From assembly GCF_000831645.3 (NCBI RefSeq), contig NZ_CP012559.1, forward strand, positions 2,170,001-2,234,000: a stretch of DNA of 64,000 nt, given 5' to 3'. Shown here one piece after another: positions 52,410 through 62,711 of the stretch. This DNA is from Companilactobacillus heilongjiangensis. Lineage in GTDB: Bacteria; Bacillota; Bacilli; Lactobacillales; Lactobacillaceae. Every line of letters starts with the position of its first letter. Within the stretch, counting starts at the first letter, position 1. Below the pieces are notes generated by a model. That model saw nothing but the letters and a program-made list of their open reading frames with translations. It was not told the origin of the DNA and did no database searches. The translations under genes were made by a program, and so were the position numbers.

Positions 52410-54935
52410 TCATTCATTCGATTTTAGTGCACCAATCATGTCAATATGTTGCAATTTCTTATGCGTTACAAGCATAACAATAGCTGTGAAAATTATCATC
52501 AATAAAGTTGCAACTAAGTAGCCAATCCAGCTGATTGTCAGTGGGAAAATCACCAATTAGGTCGCAGCTTGATTAAGGATATAAGCTGTCAATAAATTAC
52601 CGACTCCGTAACCAACGATAATCCCAAATATCGTCAAAATAATATTTTCTCTGACAATATACATCGTCACTTCATTGTTATAAAATCCTAAAACTTTGAT
52701 AGTCGACAACTCTCTAATTCTTTCCGAAACGTTGATGTTGGTTAAATTATATAGCACAACGAACGACAAAACTCCTGATAATAAGATAAAAATCAAAACG
52801 ATTGGTTTCAATGATGATGACATTTTTGAAACGGTACTCAAAACATCATGCGTATAACTAGTGCCCATCACTTCACCAGAATCCAATAACTTATTAGCCA
52901 AATGCTTTCGTTGACCACTCGTCTGGTTCTTCAAATGTAGCAACAAAGTATTTGCGGTTGCCGATTCGCCAAACTTATCTTGATAAACTTCTGGACTCAA
53001 GTAGAGAAAATGTCCGATAAAGTTTTCCGTTATGGCGCCGACTTTGACAGTAACTTTCTTGCCACCAGTTGCCGCAACGTTTAGTTTATCGCCTTTTTTA
53101 ACATCCAACAGTTGAGCTGTCTTCTTTGATAAAATTACGTCATGTTTATTTAAACTAGTCCCCAAATGAACAAATTTATCGAATTTATTTATTGATGTTG
53201 GCGTATAAATATTTACATCGTTAACTTGTTCTCCATTAGCTTTCAACTTGGCAGTCGTCGAATTAATAGCTGTACTACTTTGATACTGCCCATTATCATT
53301 TAAAACTTGTTTAACTTTCATCAAATTAGCATCGTCATTCAGCTTCACAACCGCTTGATAATCAAAAATCTCACTATATTGACGGTTTCCACTTGCTCCA
53401 ATAGAATTTTGAATTCCGAATCCTGTCAAAATCAGAGCTGTACCACCGGCAATACCGATAATTGTCATAAACATTCGTGACTTGAATCGGAACAAATTCC
53501 GATAACTGACTTTGCTATTGAAACTCAAGTGATTCCAGAGTGGCTTGATTCGCTCCATCAAAATCTTCTTAGCAGATTTAGGAGCTTTCGGACGCATTAG
53601 AGCCGCTGGGCCTTCAACTAATTCTTTTCTAATAACGATTACAGCCGCTCCCAAAGTTGCCAAGAGCGAGAAAATCATGGCAATGAGAATGACCCACCAC
53701 TGCAAACTAACCACCCAATCGAGGGCAATATATTGCTTATAGAGCGCTAGAACAATTCTTGGCAAGCTCTCATTTCCAATCAACGCTCCTAAAATGGCTC
53801 CGATTACTCCGGCAGAGATCGCATAGTAATAGTAGTTTTTAGAAATTTCCCACTTCGTATAACCGAATGCCTTGAACGTTCCGATTTCACTTCTGGCCTC
53901 TTCAACCATCCGAGTAATTGTTGTGAACGTTATTAAAGCAGCGATTAGGAAGAAGAACACTGGAAAGACGTTGGCAATGGCAGCGATTCGATCTGAACTC
54001 TCACCATATGCTGAAAAGCCGGGCATATCATTTCTCGTTTGCCATGTATAACTCGTCTTAGCTTTCTTTAAAACCTTTGCTTTCGCAGCATTCAACTGTA
54101 CTTGTTGTTGACTGGCAGCTTGCGGATCCATTGCACGTAACTGGTCCAACTGTGCTTGTTGCTGGTCGAATTGAGTTAAATAGTCGGCTGTAACTTCAGT
54201 TGTCCGTTGATACTTGCGATTTTTAAACTTCTTCTTTAGTATTGTTAATTTTTTATCAACTGCGTCTTTATAGGCATCGCTGAACGTATTTTTATCCTTC
54301 AAAGAATTAAAATGTAAATTCAGCATTGTTGCTACAGACATATCCAGTTGATTTTCCGGAATATACGCAAATAATTGCACTTGTCCATCCGCGATATTGG
54401 TTGAGCCACGTGACTGGTTATCAATATATTGTGGCGAATCAGCAAACCCAACTATCTTGTATGACTTTTGGTTTAACCCAGAATCATTAGCAAAATGGAA
54501 CTGCTGTCCCAATTTATAGCCATACTTGGATTTAGCATTCTTATCCAAAACAACCTCATTATTATGCTCAGGCAAACGTCCACTACGCATGATCAATTGA
54601 TTCTGCTTGGCAGTTTCATCATAGCCATAGAGCGCAACGGCCACTTTACTTTTACCACCAATAACATACTTGAATTTTGTAGCTTCAACTTGAGCCCCTG
54701 GAACTTTTCGAGCTAACTTCAAGTCGGTTTCTGAAAAGCCAGTTGTTGACAACATTTGAATGTCAGATAAATTCTTGTCGGAAACTGTTTTGTCCAACGA
54801 ATCATTCAAACTCGGACCGGCAGCTTTGACACCAACGAAAATCAAGACACCTAACATGATAATCAAAATAATGGCGATAAATCGTCCTTTGGATTTCTTA
54901 ATATCGCGCAACATATTTCTCGTTAAAGGACTCAT
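52410..54935 (-). pseudogene. FtsX/MacB-type ABC permease interrupted by an in-frame stop
   Basis: Reads open from 54935 to a TAA at 52557-52559 (792 residues). After that stop the same frame continues for 48 more sense codons (LVIFPLTISWIGYLVATLLM ... GALKSNE) to TGA at 52410-52412. That tail contains the last membrane helix expected in this family. The main part has an N-terminal helix, a large extracellular domain, three helices near 320-430, a second helix and domain (about 480-720), and the final FtsX helices, of which the last is cut off. Either a nonsense mutation, readthrough or a sequencing error. Partner ATPase upstream. Confidence 0.8.
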
Positions 54936-54945
54936 ATTTTATCAC

Positions 54946-55647
54946 CTACCATTCAATATCTTGGACTGGAGTTGGATAAGGATTATCTTCAATTGATTGA
55001 ACCTTGGCATCGTGAATTCGAATCACTCGATCAGCCATTTTTGCCAAAGCCGAGTTGTGAGTGATGACGATAACCGTCTTATTATCAATGTGACTGGCAT
55101 TTTGTAACAGCGTTAGAACTTGTTTACCAGTTTCATAATCCAAAGCACCCGTTGGTTCATCACACAGCAACAACTTGGGATTCTTGGCCAAAGCCCGAGC
55201 AATTGCAACACGCTGTTGCTCACCACCCGATAATTGTGATGGGAAATTATCAACACGATCTCCCAAACCAACTGCCTGCAAGATTCTGGTGGCATCCAAA
55301 GCATCTTTAACAATGGCCGAAGCCAATTCAACATTTTCTTTAGTCGTTAAATTAGGAATCAAATTGTAGAATTGAAAAATAAAACCGACATCATTACGGC
55401 GATACGTGGTCAATTCACGCTCAGAGAACTGGGCAATATCCGTCCCATCAATAATAACTTGACCCTCAGTGGGAGTATCCATGCCACCCAAAATGTTCAA
55501 GATAGTTGATTTACCAGCACCACTAGGCCCTAAAATGACAGTAAGTTTCCCCTTATCAACATTAAAATTCAGATTATTATTAGCAATAATCGTCGTTTCC
55601 CCCATGTGATAACGTTTCGATTCATTTCTAACTTCAATGTATGCCAT
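54946..55647 (-). CDS. ABC transporter ATP-binding protein (MacB/LolD-like)
   Basis: 233 residues. Walker [10 protein letters not shown] at about 39-47, signature [15 protein letters not shown], Walker [17 protein letters not shown], switch His in ITHNSALA. Pairs with the FtsX-type permease 10 bases downstream. Such exporters act in antimicrobial-peptide resistance or envelope processes; no two-component system is adjacent. Ribosome binding site AAAGGTGAGG. Confidence 0.92.
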   Translation of the reverse strand: MAYIEVRNESKRYHMGETTIIANNNLNFNVDKGKLTVILGPSGAGKSTILNILGGMDTPTEGQVIIDGTDIAQFSERELTTYRRNDVGFIFQFYNLIPNLTTKENVELASAIVKDALDATRILQAVGLGDRVDNFPSQLSGGEQQRVAIARALAKNPKLLLCDEPTGALDYETGKQVLTLLQNASHIDNKTVIVITHNSALAKMADRVIRIHDAKVQSIEDNPYPTPVQDIEW

Positions 55648-55731
55648 TAGACCCTCACCTTTCTTTGTTACCTACTATTATATAAGAAAACGTATACATC
55701 ACAAAAAATAAAAAAATATTTTTAGTTTTTT

Positions 55732-55914
55732 TCCGCTTCCGGGTGACAGAGAAATTTTTTTACCTGTGGTGGGACCGGTGCGAGCCAAGGTCTCGCGCCT
55801 CGCTTTGAAGCCTTACCAAAGCCCGGTAAGTCTCCAAAGTCGTCCGTGGTGTAATTGCTAAAGCAATAACGCCACCTGCACCACCGGTAAAAAAATTCTC
55901 TGTCACCCTCCAGC
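55732..55914 (-). repeat. R1 structured repeat, copy 24
   Basis: Complete copy. Arm GGGTGACAGAGAAATTTTTTT pairs with AAAAAAATTCTCTGTCACCC. Closest relative is copy 26; short fourth hairpin loop. Confidence 0.91.
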
Positions 55915-55975
55915 TCTTGGTATGCTTGGTTGTATGCTCTCCAATATTGATTTAACTTTAATTCGAATTGTAGAA

Positions 55976-56022
55976 CCAAAAAACTGTAGCAATCCTTTTT
56001 ATGAGATTACTACAGTTTTTTT
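55976..56022 (-). terminator. Terminator of the MFS gene
   Basis: ACTGTAG-CAATC ... GAT-TACTACAGT with A and T runs outside, between R1 copies 24 and 25. Confidence 0.75.
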
Positions 56023-56118
56023 GATCAATTAAAATGACGTCATTCAAATAATAGTGTTTTAACACTCCATATATTTTTATATCATTACACTTCAATACAA
56101 ATAAAAACATCCAACCAA

Positions 56119-56310
56119 CTAGCCGGAGGTTTCGAGGGAGTGAGGTAGCCAGCCGTGGCAGTGGTGTTAGACCGGCGATTTTCCGGTCTTACACCACAGG
56201 ACGTATTTTGAGATTCGCGTACTTTGCGAAGCTCAAAATCGAGACTTGAGACCTTGGCTCAAGTCGGTCCCACAGCAGGCTACCTCATCTCCCTCGAAAC
56301 CGGAGGCGGA
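56119..56310 (+). repeat. R1 structured repeat, copy 25
   Basis: Complete copy with both ideal ends (CTAGCCGGAGG and CCGGAGGCGGA), ending 3 bases from the MFS stop. Arm GGTTTCGAGGGAG...GTAGCC pairs with GGCTAC...CTCCCTCGAAACC with a small mismatch. Confidence 0.93.
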
Positions 56311-56313
56311 AAA

Positions 56314-57564
56314 CTAATCAATTTCTTTTTGCAATTCTTTATCGTAATTTCGTGTTGTAGCATTCATAAATACAAAAATGCCACAGACTATTGTTCCCAA
56401 TCCTGCAATTACAAATAAATTGTTAACGCCAATTTTATCAGCCAATGGTCCGGCAAATATCAATCCTACTGGTCCTGCCAAACTCATTAATGAATTCATA
56501 ATTCCTAAGACTCGGCCTAACTGTTCTGGCGGATAACTTTGCTGAATCATTGCCATCAACAGTGTATTAAAGAACGGTGTGGCTATTCCGGAAATGGCAT
56601 TCAAGGCGAAGAACCACAGAAATCCTGTGTAATTTTGTGGTAGAAAGCCACTCATGCCCATCGTGATTCCCATAATGAACATTGACCATATCAACGGTCT
56701 GATTCGATCTGACCAATTACCTAAAAATCCGATAATCGTTCCACCAATCAGCGCTCCGACTGAATAAATCATTTCAATGATACCTGCCTGAGCAACTGTA
56801 CCTTTGAAATATGACATTGTCATTAATGGATACATGCTGACTGCTGGCATAAATAATAATGTGAATACGGTTCCCATTAAAGTCATGTACCACAAGCCTT
56901 TTTTCGAACGTAATAAGTCTAATCCGAATTTGGCATCTGCCAATACACGAACTTTTTCATCTGTTTTAGGATATTCTGGGATTTTTACGAACAAGATAAT
57001 CGTTACCCCGATAATGGCTCCTAAAACGTCAAATAAAATCAATACGGGCATGGAAATGATAGCGAAAAGAAAGGCTCCTAATGCTGGTGCAATGATGTAA
57101 TTGGCTGATTGAACCATTCCTAATTGACCATTAATTTTCGTCAACTGGTCTTGCGGTACCATTGTTGGCAAAATTGATTGAATCGTTGGCATTTGGAAAG
57201 TCTGCACGATAGCTCTAATAACTAATGAAATAAACACTAGCCAAATTGGAAATTCATGTGTCAGAAAGCCTACCATGGCCAATACTATCGCCACTAAAGC
57301 CGCAATAATATCAGGTATGATCAACAGTGCTTTCTTGTTAGTTCGGTCGACGTATGGGCCCACAAATGGACTCAACAGAATCATCGGCAACATTCCTAAC
57401 AATGTCGCCATGCTCAGAACTGTCGCTGATCCTGTCTGTTTGGTCAAATACCAAATAATGGCGTACTGAACAATCATGCTGGTAATCCCTGACAAAAATT
57501 GACCGGTTAAAAATAGATAAATATTTCGGCGCCAATTTTTTATTGCAAAAGTTTCTTGTTCCAT
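56314..57564 (-). CDS. MFS exporter (macrolide-efflux-like)
   Basis: 416 residues, 12 membrane helices, DHA3 pattern: GQFLSGITSMIVQYAIIWYL in helix 1, PFVGPYVDRTNKKALLIIPD (motif A-like) between helices 2 and 3. Similar in layout to Mef/Tet(V)-type exporters. Substrate unknown. GGAGGGATTTTT before the ATG. Confidence 0.85.
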   Translation of the reverse strand: MEQETFAIKNWRRNIYLFLTGQFLSGITSMIVQYAIIWYLTKQTGSATVLSMATLLGMLPMILLSPFVGPYVDRTNKKALLIIPDIIAALVAIVLAMVGFLTHEFPIWLVFISLVIRAIVQTFQMPTIQSILPTMVPQDQLTKINGQLGMVQSANYIIAPALGAFLFAIISMPVLILFDVLGAIIGVTIILFVKIPEYPKTDEKVRVLADAKFGLDLLRSKKGLWYMTLMGTVFTLLFMPAVSMYPLMTMSYFKGTVAQAGIIEMIYSVGALIGGTIIGFLGNWSDRIRPLIWSMFIMGITMGMSGFLPQNYTGFLWFFALNAISGIATPFFNTLLMAMIQQSYPPEQLGRVLGIMNSLMSLAGPVGLIFAGPLADKIGVNNLFVIAGLGTIVCGIFVFMNATTRNYDKELQKEID

Positions 57565-57650
57565 AAAAATCCCTCCTTTATTTTTGGATTTGTCACAAGC
57601 TGAAAAATTTTATCATATTTGTTTTGGGTTATCAATAATTTTATCTTTTG

Positions 57651-57830
57651 GCGCTCCGGGTGACAGAGAAATTTTTTACCTGTGGTGGGACCGGTGCGAG
57701 CCAAGGTCTCGCGCCTCGATTTGAAGCCTTACCAAAGCCCGGTAAGTCTCCAAAATCGTCCGTGGTGTAATGGCTAAAGCCATAACGCCACCTGCACCAC
57801 TGGTAAAAAATTTCTCTGTCACCCTCCGCT
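57651..57830 (-). repeat. R1 structured repeat, copy 26
   Basis: Complete copy; ends eroded (GCGCTCCGGG and CCCTCCGCTT). Arm GGGTGACAGAGAAATTTTTT pairs with its complement. The core nearly equals copy 24, with GTAATGGC/GCCATAAC-type compensated changes in the second hairpin. Confidence 0.91.
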
Positions 57831-57869
57831 TTGTTCCTTTGCTTCCATGCCTTTTAGACCTTTAAGATC

Positions 57870-57950
57870 CAAAACCTTTAAATTCAAAACCTTTAAATTC
57901 AAAACCTTTAAGTTCAAAACCTTTAAGTTCAAAACCTTTAAGTTCAAAAC
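57870..57950. repeat. 15-bp tandem repeat
   Basis: Five full units of CAAAACCTTTAARTT (two with A, then three with G at the variable place) plus a partial sixth unit. Start points at 57870, 57885, 57900, 57915, 57930 and 57945. No frame; unknown role. Slippage-prone minisatellite. Confidence 0.9.
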
Positions 57951-58011
57951 ATAGCCTGGGCTTCGCCTGCGTAGTGCTTTAGAGGAAAACCATTTTGTAG
58001 AACCTTTAGTT

Positions 58012-58053
58012 CAAAAAAAAGACCTCAACAACCTTCTGCGGCTGATGAGATCA
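58012..58053 (-). terminator. Terminator of the first pepO gene
   Basis: GATCTCATCA-GCC ... GG-TTGTTGAGGTC on the minus strand followed by eight T. Confidence 0.82.
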
Positions 58054-58097
58054 ATTAATTTTTATAAATTAAATCATGGTGCTAGTTGATTGCCTAT

Positions 58098-58126
58098 TTC
58101 AAATATTTTCCAGCTCTGGAGACGGC
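58098..58126 (+). repeat. R1 copy 27, right-end remnant
   Basis: AATATTTTCCAGCTCTGGAGACGGC matches the last arm and end of copies 5 and 13 (AATATTTCCCAGCTCTGGAG). Only about 25 bases are left, touching the pepO stop codon. Confidence 0.75.
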
Positions 58127-60073
58127 TTACCAAATATTAATACGTTTATCCGTTGCTAGCCACATTCCGTCTCCTTCTTTGACATCAAATGCCTCAAAGA
58201 ATTCATCTAAATCTTGTGACATTACGTTTGCCCGCATTGGTTGTGGTGCATGTACATCGGTTGCTAATAAATCTTCGTTATACTCTTGTGTTGCCTTGAA
58301 CCTCCATGATTTAGCCCACTGGATGAAGAATTGTTTAGGGTCATAGTCTGGTTCTGACTTGGCCGCTTCGATTCCACAGCGCATTCCTCCGACATCGGCA
58401 ATATTCTCACTTACAACTAGTTTTCCATTAACCTTGCCGCCTGCATAAACGATGCCTTGGAACTGGTCAATCATTTCTTGTGTCAATCCTTTGAAATGTG
58501 CGTAATCTTCTTTTGTCCACCAATTATGCATATTTCCATATTCATCAAATTGTGCACCGTTGTTATCGAAAGCATGAGAAATTTCGTGTGCTATTGTTGC
58601 TCCGATCCCTCCATAATTTTCGCTGCTTGTCTGCTTCAAGCTGTAGAATGGTGCTTGCAAAATTGCGGCTGGGAATGTGATGTCATTGCGTGTTGGATCG
58701 TAACATGCGTTGACCATATGTCCTGGCATTGCCCATTTTGTTCGGTCGACTGGTTTGTGATAATCATCCAAGTTATCTTGTACCAAAACTTTATTCAGTT
58801 GGACCATATTGTCATAAAGAGTGGCATTTTCATCAACTTTTAGCTTTTTATAAATTGCTTCAACTTTATCGGGATAACCAACTTTAAGAACAATCTTTTC
58901 CAACTTAACGATAGCCTTTTTCTTGGTATCTTCACCTAACCAATCGTTGTCATTGATTCGTTGTTCGTAAATATTAATCATTTTCTTGATCATTTCACGG
59001 ACATCTGCTTTGGCCTTTTCACCAAAGTATTTCTTACCATAATAAACTCCGACAACTTCGCTAAATGTACGTTCTGCCAAATGATAGGCGTATTTAGTTC
59101 TTGTAGGTAATTCTTTGGCACCACTACGAGCCAATTTAAATTCACCATAAATCTGACGGAAATCTTCACTGACAAATTCTGCGTTATCCATCAAATATCT
59201 AACAATCATCCACGCCTTGATATTTTCAAAATTATCGTCATTAACAAGCTTATTTAGATTGTCCATATATCTTGGCTGTACAACGATAACTTTTTCTGGA
59301 GTTGCCTTGATTTCATCGGTAACCCAAGTCTTCAAGTCCAAAGTATCTGACTTAGCGCCAAAATCATTAAATTCATAAGGGTTATAAATTTCGGTATATT
59401 CAGCCCATTCTTCCGCTGTCTTTACAACTGGAACCAACAAGTTATCAAAGGCTGAAGCTTTCTTCACAGTATCTTTGGCATCTGCATCGCTGTATCCCAA
59501 TTTTTCCAATAATTTAGTAGCGACGTCGACATATTTAGCCAACAATTTATGACCAAATTCATTGTCTTCGTCATAGTAAGATTTGTCAGGCAAGAATAAA
59601 TCGGCACCATTCACAAAGACAACGTTTTTAGCGGTATTTTTCATATCGGCTTCAACGAACATTTCTAATGGCAAAATAAAATTATCTTTACTCAAGCTGG
59701 CAAAATTTTTACTCAAATCATTTACTGAACTCAATGCTTTGATACGATCAATATCCTTCAAAATGGAGTTATTTTGTACCATTTGAGAAGTTTCTTCATT
59801 GTTAGCTACTCGATATAGTTTGATGGCTTGCAAAAGTTCTGAGTCATTAATTGAACTATCATCTTTAGCAAAATCGTGGAATTCCTGCATGAGATTCTTT
59901 TCAATCTCCAATTCCAAATCAACGGAAGCTCCGGCACTGGATTTATCAGCTGGAATCTCAGCTTTTTCCTGCCACTTACCATTAACTGCTAGATATAGAT
60001 TGTCTTTATAATCAGTTGGTTTTGTATCAAGTGCCAAATCCCCGGCACCACCAATAATTTTATTAATTCTCAA
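58127..60073 (-). CDS. pepO: Neutral endopeptidase PepO (M13 family)
   Basis: 648 residues, the normal length of lactic acid bacterial PepO. Zinc motif HEISH at 496-500, third ligand in SENIADVGG, and NGAQFDEYGNMHNWW, which binds substrate. No signal peptide, so cytosolic. Cleaves peptides of up to about 30 residues and takes part in peptide use. TTG start (AAT-TAA-TTG-AGA-ATT) after GGCGGTGAAT; no ATG fits. Clearly a paralogue of the next gene upstream. Confidence 0.93.
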   Translation of the reverse strand: MRINKIIGGAGDLALDTKPTDYKDNLYLAVNGKWQEKAEIPADKSSAGASVDLELEIEKNLMQEFHDFAKDDSSINDSELLQAIKLYRVANNEETSQMVQNNSILKDIDRIKALSSVNDLSKNFASLSKDNFILPLEMFVEADMKNTAKNVVFVNGADLFLPDKSYYDEDNEFGHKLLAKYVDVATKLLEKLGYSDADAKDTVKKASAFDNLLVPVVKTAEEWAEYTEIYNPYEFNDFGAKSDTLDLKTWVTDEIKATPEKVIVVQPRYMDNLNKLVNDDNFENIKAWMIVRYLMDNAEFVSEDFRQIYGEFKLARSGAKELPTRTKYAYHLAERTFSEVVGVYYGKKYFGEKAKADVREMIKKMINIYEQRINDNDWLGEDTKKKAIVKLEKIVLKVGYPDKVEAIYKKLKVDENATLYDNMVQLNKVLVQDNLDDYHKPVDRTKWAMPGHMVNACYDPTRNDITFPAAILQAPFYSLKQTSSENYGGIGATIAHEISHAFDNNGAQFDEYGNMHNWWTKEDYAHFKGLTQEMIDQFQGIVYAGGKVNGKLVVSENIADVGGMRCGIEAAKSEPDYDPKQFFIQWAKSWRFKATQEYNEDLLATDVHAPQPMRANVMSQDLDEFFEAFDVKEGDGMWLATDKRINIW

Positions 60074-60166
60074 TTAATTCACCGCCACAACTTATTTTGT
60101 ATTTCTATGGTACTCTTCTAATTTAATTAGAGCAATTATAATATTAAGAAATGTTGTTTATATATT

Positions 60167-60347
60167 GCCGCCTCCGGTTGGTAGAGAAATTTGGTCTGCT
60201 GTGAGGAACGGCCCGAGCCAAAGTGCGGTCTCGGGCCTCGCTTTTGAGCCGAAACCCGCGTCTCAAAAGTCGTCCTTGTATTGCAAGAACTTCGTTCTTA
60301 CAATACATTTCACTGCGGACCAATTTCTCTACCAACCTCCAGCTAAG
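60167..60347 (-). repeat. R1 structured repeat, copy 28
   Basis: Complete copy 93 bases upstream of the pepO start. Arm GGTTGGTAGAGAAATTTGGTC pairs with GACCAATTTCTCTACCAACC; second hairpin TGTATTGCAAGAAC/GTTCTTACAATACA. Confidence 0.92.
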
Positions 60348-60506
60348 TTTACTTTTAGAATTGAATATTACGCAAATCATTAGCTTCTTTTATACAAATA
60401 CTCAATATATTATGTAATTAATTTTGATTTAGGACTATTCCGCTCTTCAAATACAGCAACACAATCTTAATTAGGGAAAAGGCAGCGGCATAAAAAAAGG
60501 GGGGCT
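60348..60506. other. Gene-free spacer
   Basis: AT-rich, with a run AAAAAAAGGGGGG at about 60492. No gene, terminator or repeat core recognised between R1 copy 28 and R2 copy 4. Confidence 0.35.
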
Positions 60507-60662
60507 GTGACATAACTATTTTTACCTTAAACATGCGGCCATAAACGTGCAACAAAACATAGCTTTTTCCGCTTAAAACAAATACCTCCAGCAATCCAAA
60601 TCGGATTACTAGAGGTATTTGCCTTAATGCTCGAAAGCTGACCATGTTTTGTCACACTCTCG
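60507..60662 (-). repeat. R2 structured repeat, copy 4
   Basis: On the minus strand begins GAGAGTGTGACAAAACATGG and shares TCGAGCATTAAG, TAATCCGATTTGGATT and GCGGAAAAAGCTATGTTTT with R2 copy 1. The middle stem is CTCTAGTAATCC...GGATTGCTGGAG. It ends 14 bases from the stop of the second pepO gene and may help end its transcript. Confidence 0.75.
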
Positions 60663-60676
60663 CTTATAATTTAATT

Positions 60677-62620
60677 TTACCAAATATTAACTCGCTTATC
60701 TGGATCTAACCACATACCGTCGCCTGGTTTAACATCGAATGCATCATAGAATTCATCCATGTTTTGAGCCATAACATTAGCACGCAATGGAGCTGGCGAG
60801 TGGACGTCAACTGACAAGAACATTTCTGTTAATTGCTTAGTTGACTTATTTCTCCAAACTTTAGCCCAGTTAGTGAAGAATGCTTTGACATCAAAGTCTG
60901 CGTCTTCCTTAGCTGCTTCTAGAGCACAACGTAATCCACCGACATCGGCCACGTTTTCACTGACAACCAAAGTACCGTTGACCTTGCTACCAGCGTATGG
61001 AATGCCGTCAAATTCATCGATCACTTTCTTAGTTAGTTCTTGGAACTTAGCGTAATCTTCTTTTGTCCACCAGTTGTTCATATTACCGTATTCATCAAAT
61101 TGCGCACCGTTGTTATCAAAGGCGTGGGAAATTTCATGAGCGATAACAGCACCGATACCACCAAAGTTTTGACTGCTTGTTTGGTCCAAGCTGTAGAATG
61201 GTGCCTGCAAAATAGCTGCTGGGAATGTGATGTCATTTCTTGATGGATCGTAACAAGCGTTAACCATGTGTCCTGGCATCAACCATTTTTCACGGTCAAC
61301 TGGCTTGTGGAATTGATCCAATGAATCTTGTGTAATAATCTTCTTGATTCGCGAAACGTTGTCATACAATGAATCATTTTCGTTAATTTGGAATTTACTG
61401 TAAATATCTTGAATCTTATCAGGATAACCAACTTTAATAACAATCTTATCAAGTTTAACGATAGCTTTCTTCTTAGTATCTTCGCTCAACCAATCGTTGT
61501 TAGAAAGTCTTTGCTCGTAAATTGAAATCATCTTCTTGACCATTTCACGAACGTTAGCCTTAGCTTTTTCACCAAAGTATTTCTTACCATAATAAGCACC
61601 GACAACTTCACTGAACATACCTGAAGCAAAGTGATAAGCATACTTAGTTCTATTTTGAAGTTCCTTGGCACCACTCTTAGCAAGTTGATACTCACCAATT
61701 GTTTGACGGAATTCTTCATCAAGAATTGAAGCGTTGCCTGTTAGGAATTTAACCATCATCCAAGCTTTAATATCTTCAAAAGTATCGTCATTAACTAACT
61801 TGTTCAAATTATCCAAGTATCTTGGCTCAGTGATAATAACTTTTTCAGGAGTATCGTTAATCAAATCTGTTACTAAACTCTTCAAATCAAGCTTGTCTGA
61901 TTTAGTAATAAACTCGGTAAAGTCCATTGGGTTATAAACTTTTGTATAGTCAGCCCACTCCTCAGAACTCTTAACGATAGGAAGCAATGCCTTATCAAAA
62001 GCCAAAGCCTTATCGACGATTTCTTTAGCATCGTCCAACTTGTAGCCAATCATTGAAAGCAAACGGCCGGCAATTTCAGCGTATTTAGCCAACAATTTCT
62101 TACCTGATTCATTGTCTTTATCATAGTAAGATTTATCAGGCAAAATTAGACTAGCGCCACCGATGTACAAGGCATTCTTAGCGGTATCTTTCATATCAGC
62201 GTCAACTTCACCATCGATTGGCAATGGGAAACCATCTTTTGAAAGTTGAGCCATATTTTCACTTAAGTCTTGCAAATTGTTCAAATCGCTGATTCTTTGC
62301 ATATCTTTCAAAATTGGTTGTTGGTGAAATTTACTCAAGTGGTCAACGTTATTCGTCAAACGATATAACTTAACAGCTTGTTCCATCAATTCGTCATCTA
62401 ATTCTTTTTCCCCGTCAGCGAATTCATGGAATTCTTTCATCAATTTCTTCTCGACACCTTCGTCAAGATCCATGAAACCACCAGTACGTGACTTATCTGA
62501 AGGAATCTCAGCCTTTTCTTGCCAAGCACCATTGACAGCCAAATACAAATTATCTTTAAAATCGGCTGGCTTGGCGTTAACCATGTCACCTGCACCACCG
62601 ACAACTTTACTCATTAACAT
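60677..62620 (-). CDS. pepO: Neutral endopeptidase PepO, second paralogue
   Basis: 647 residues. HEISH at 495-499, ENVADVGG, NGAQFDEYGNMNNWW. Aligns with the other PepO along the full length with only a few single-residue gaps and well over half the residues equal by eye. Conserved start GGAGDM and end PDKRVNIW. Cytosolic peptidase. Two ATGs are close together; the first has GGCGGTGAATTATAT at better spacing. Each paralogue has its own upstream R1 copy, so the duplication may have included the flank. Confidence 0.93.
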   Translation of the reverse strand: MLMSKVVGGAGDMVNAKPADFKDNLYLAVNGAWQEKAEIPSDKSRTGGFMDLDEGVEKKLMKEFHEFADGEKELDDELMEQAVKLYRLTNNVDHLSKFHQQPILKDMQRISDLNNLQDLSENMAQLSKDGFPLPIDGEVDADMKDTAKNALYIGGASLILPDKSYYDKDNESGKKLLAKYAEIAGRLLSMIGYKLDDAKEIVDKALAFDKALLPIVKSSEEWADYTKVYNPMDFTEFITKSDKLDLKSLVTDLINDTPEKVIITEPRYLDNLNKLVNDDTFEDIKAWMMVKFLTGNASILDEEFRQTIGEYQLAKSGAKELQNRTKYAYHFASGMFSEVVGAYYGKKYFGEKAKANVREMVKKMISIYEQRLSNNDWLSEDTKKKAIVKLDKIVIKVGYPDKIQDIYSKFQINENDSLYDNVSRIKKIITQDSLDQFHKPVDREKWLMPGHMVNACYDPSRNDITFPAAILQAPFYSLDQTSSQNFGGIGAVIAHEISHAFDNNGAQFDEYGNMNNWWTKEDYAKFQELTKKVIDEFDGIPYAGSKVNGTLVVSENVADVGGLRCALEAAKEDADFDVKAFFTNWAKVWRNKSTKQLTEMFLSVDVHSPAPLRANVMAQNMDEFYDAFDVKPGDGMWLDPDKRVNIW

Positions 62621-62711
62621 ATATAATTCACCGCCGTTATTTTTTAGTGACTACTATATCACTCTTTATAATTTATTAGAATATTTATGTTTCAGTTTTA
62701 TTCTTTTCACT

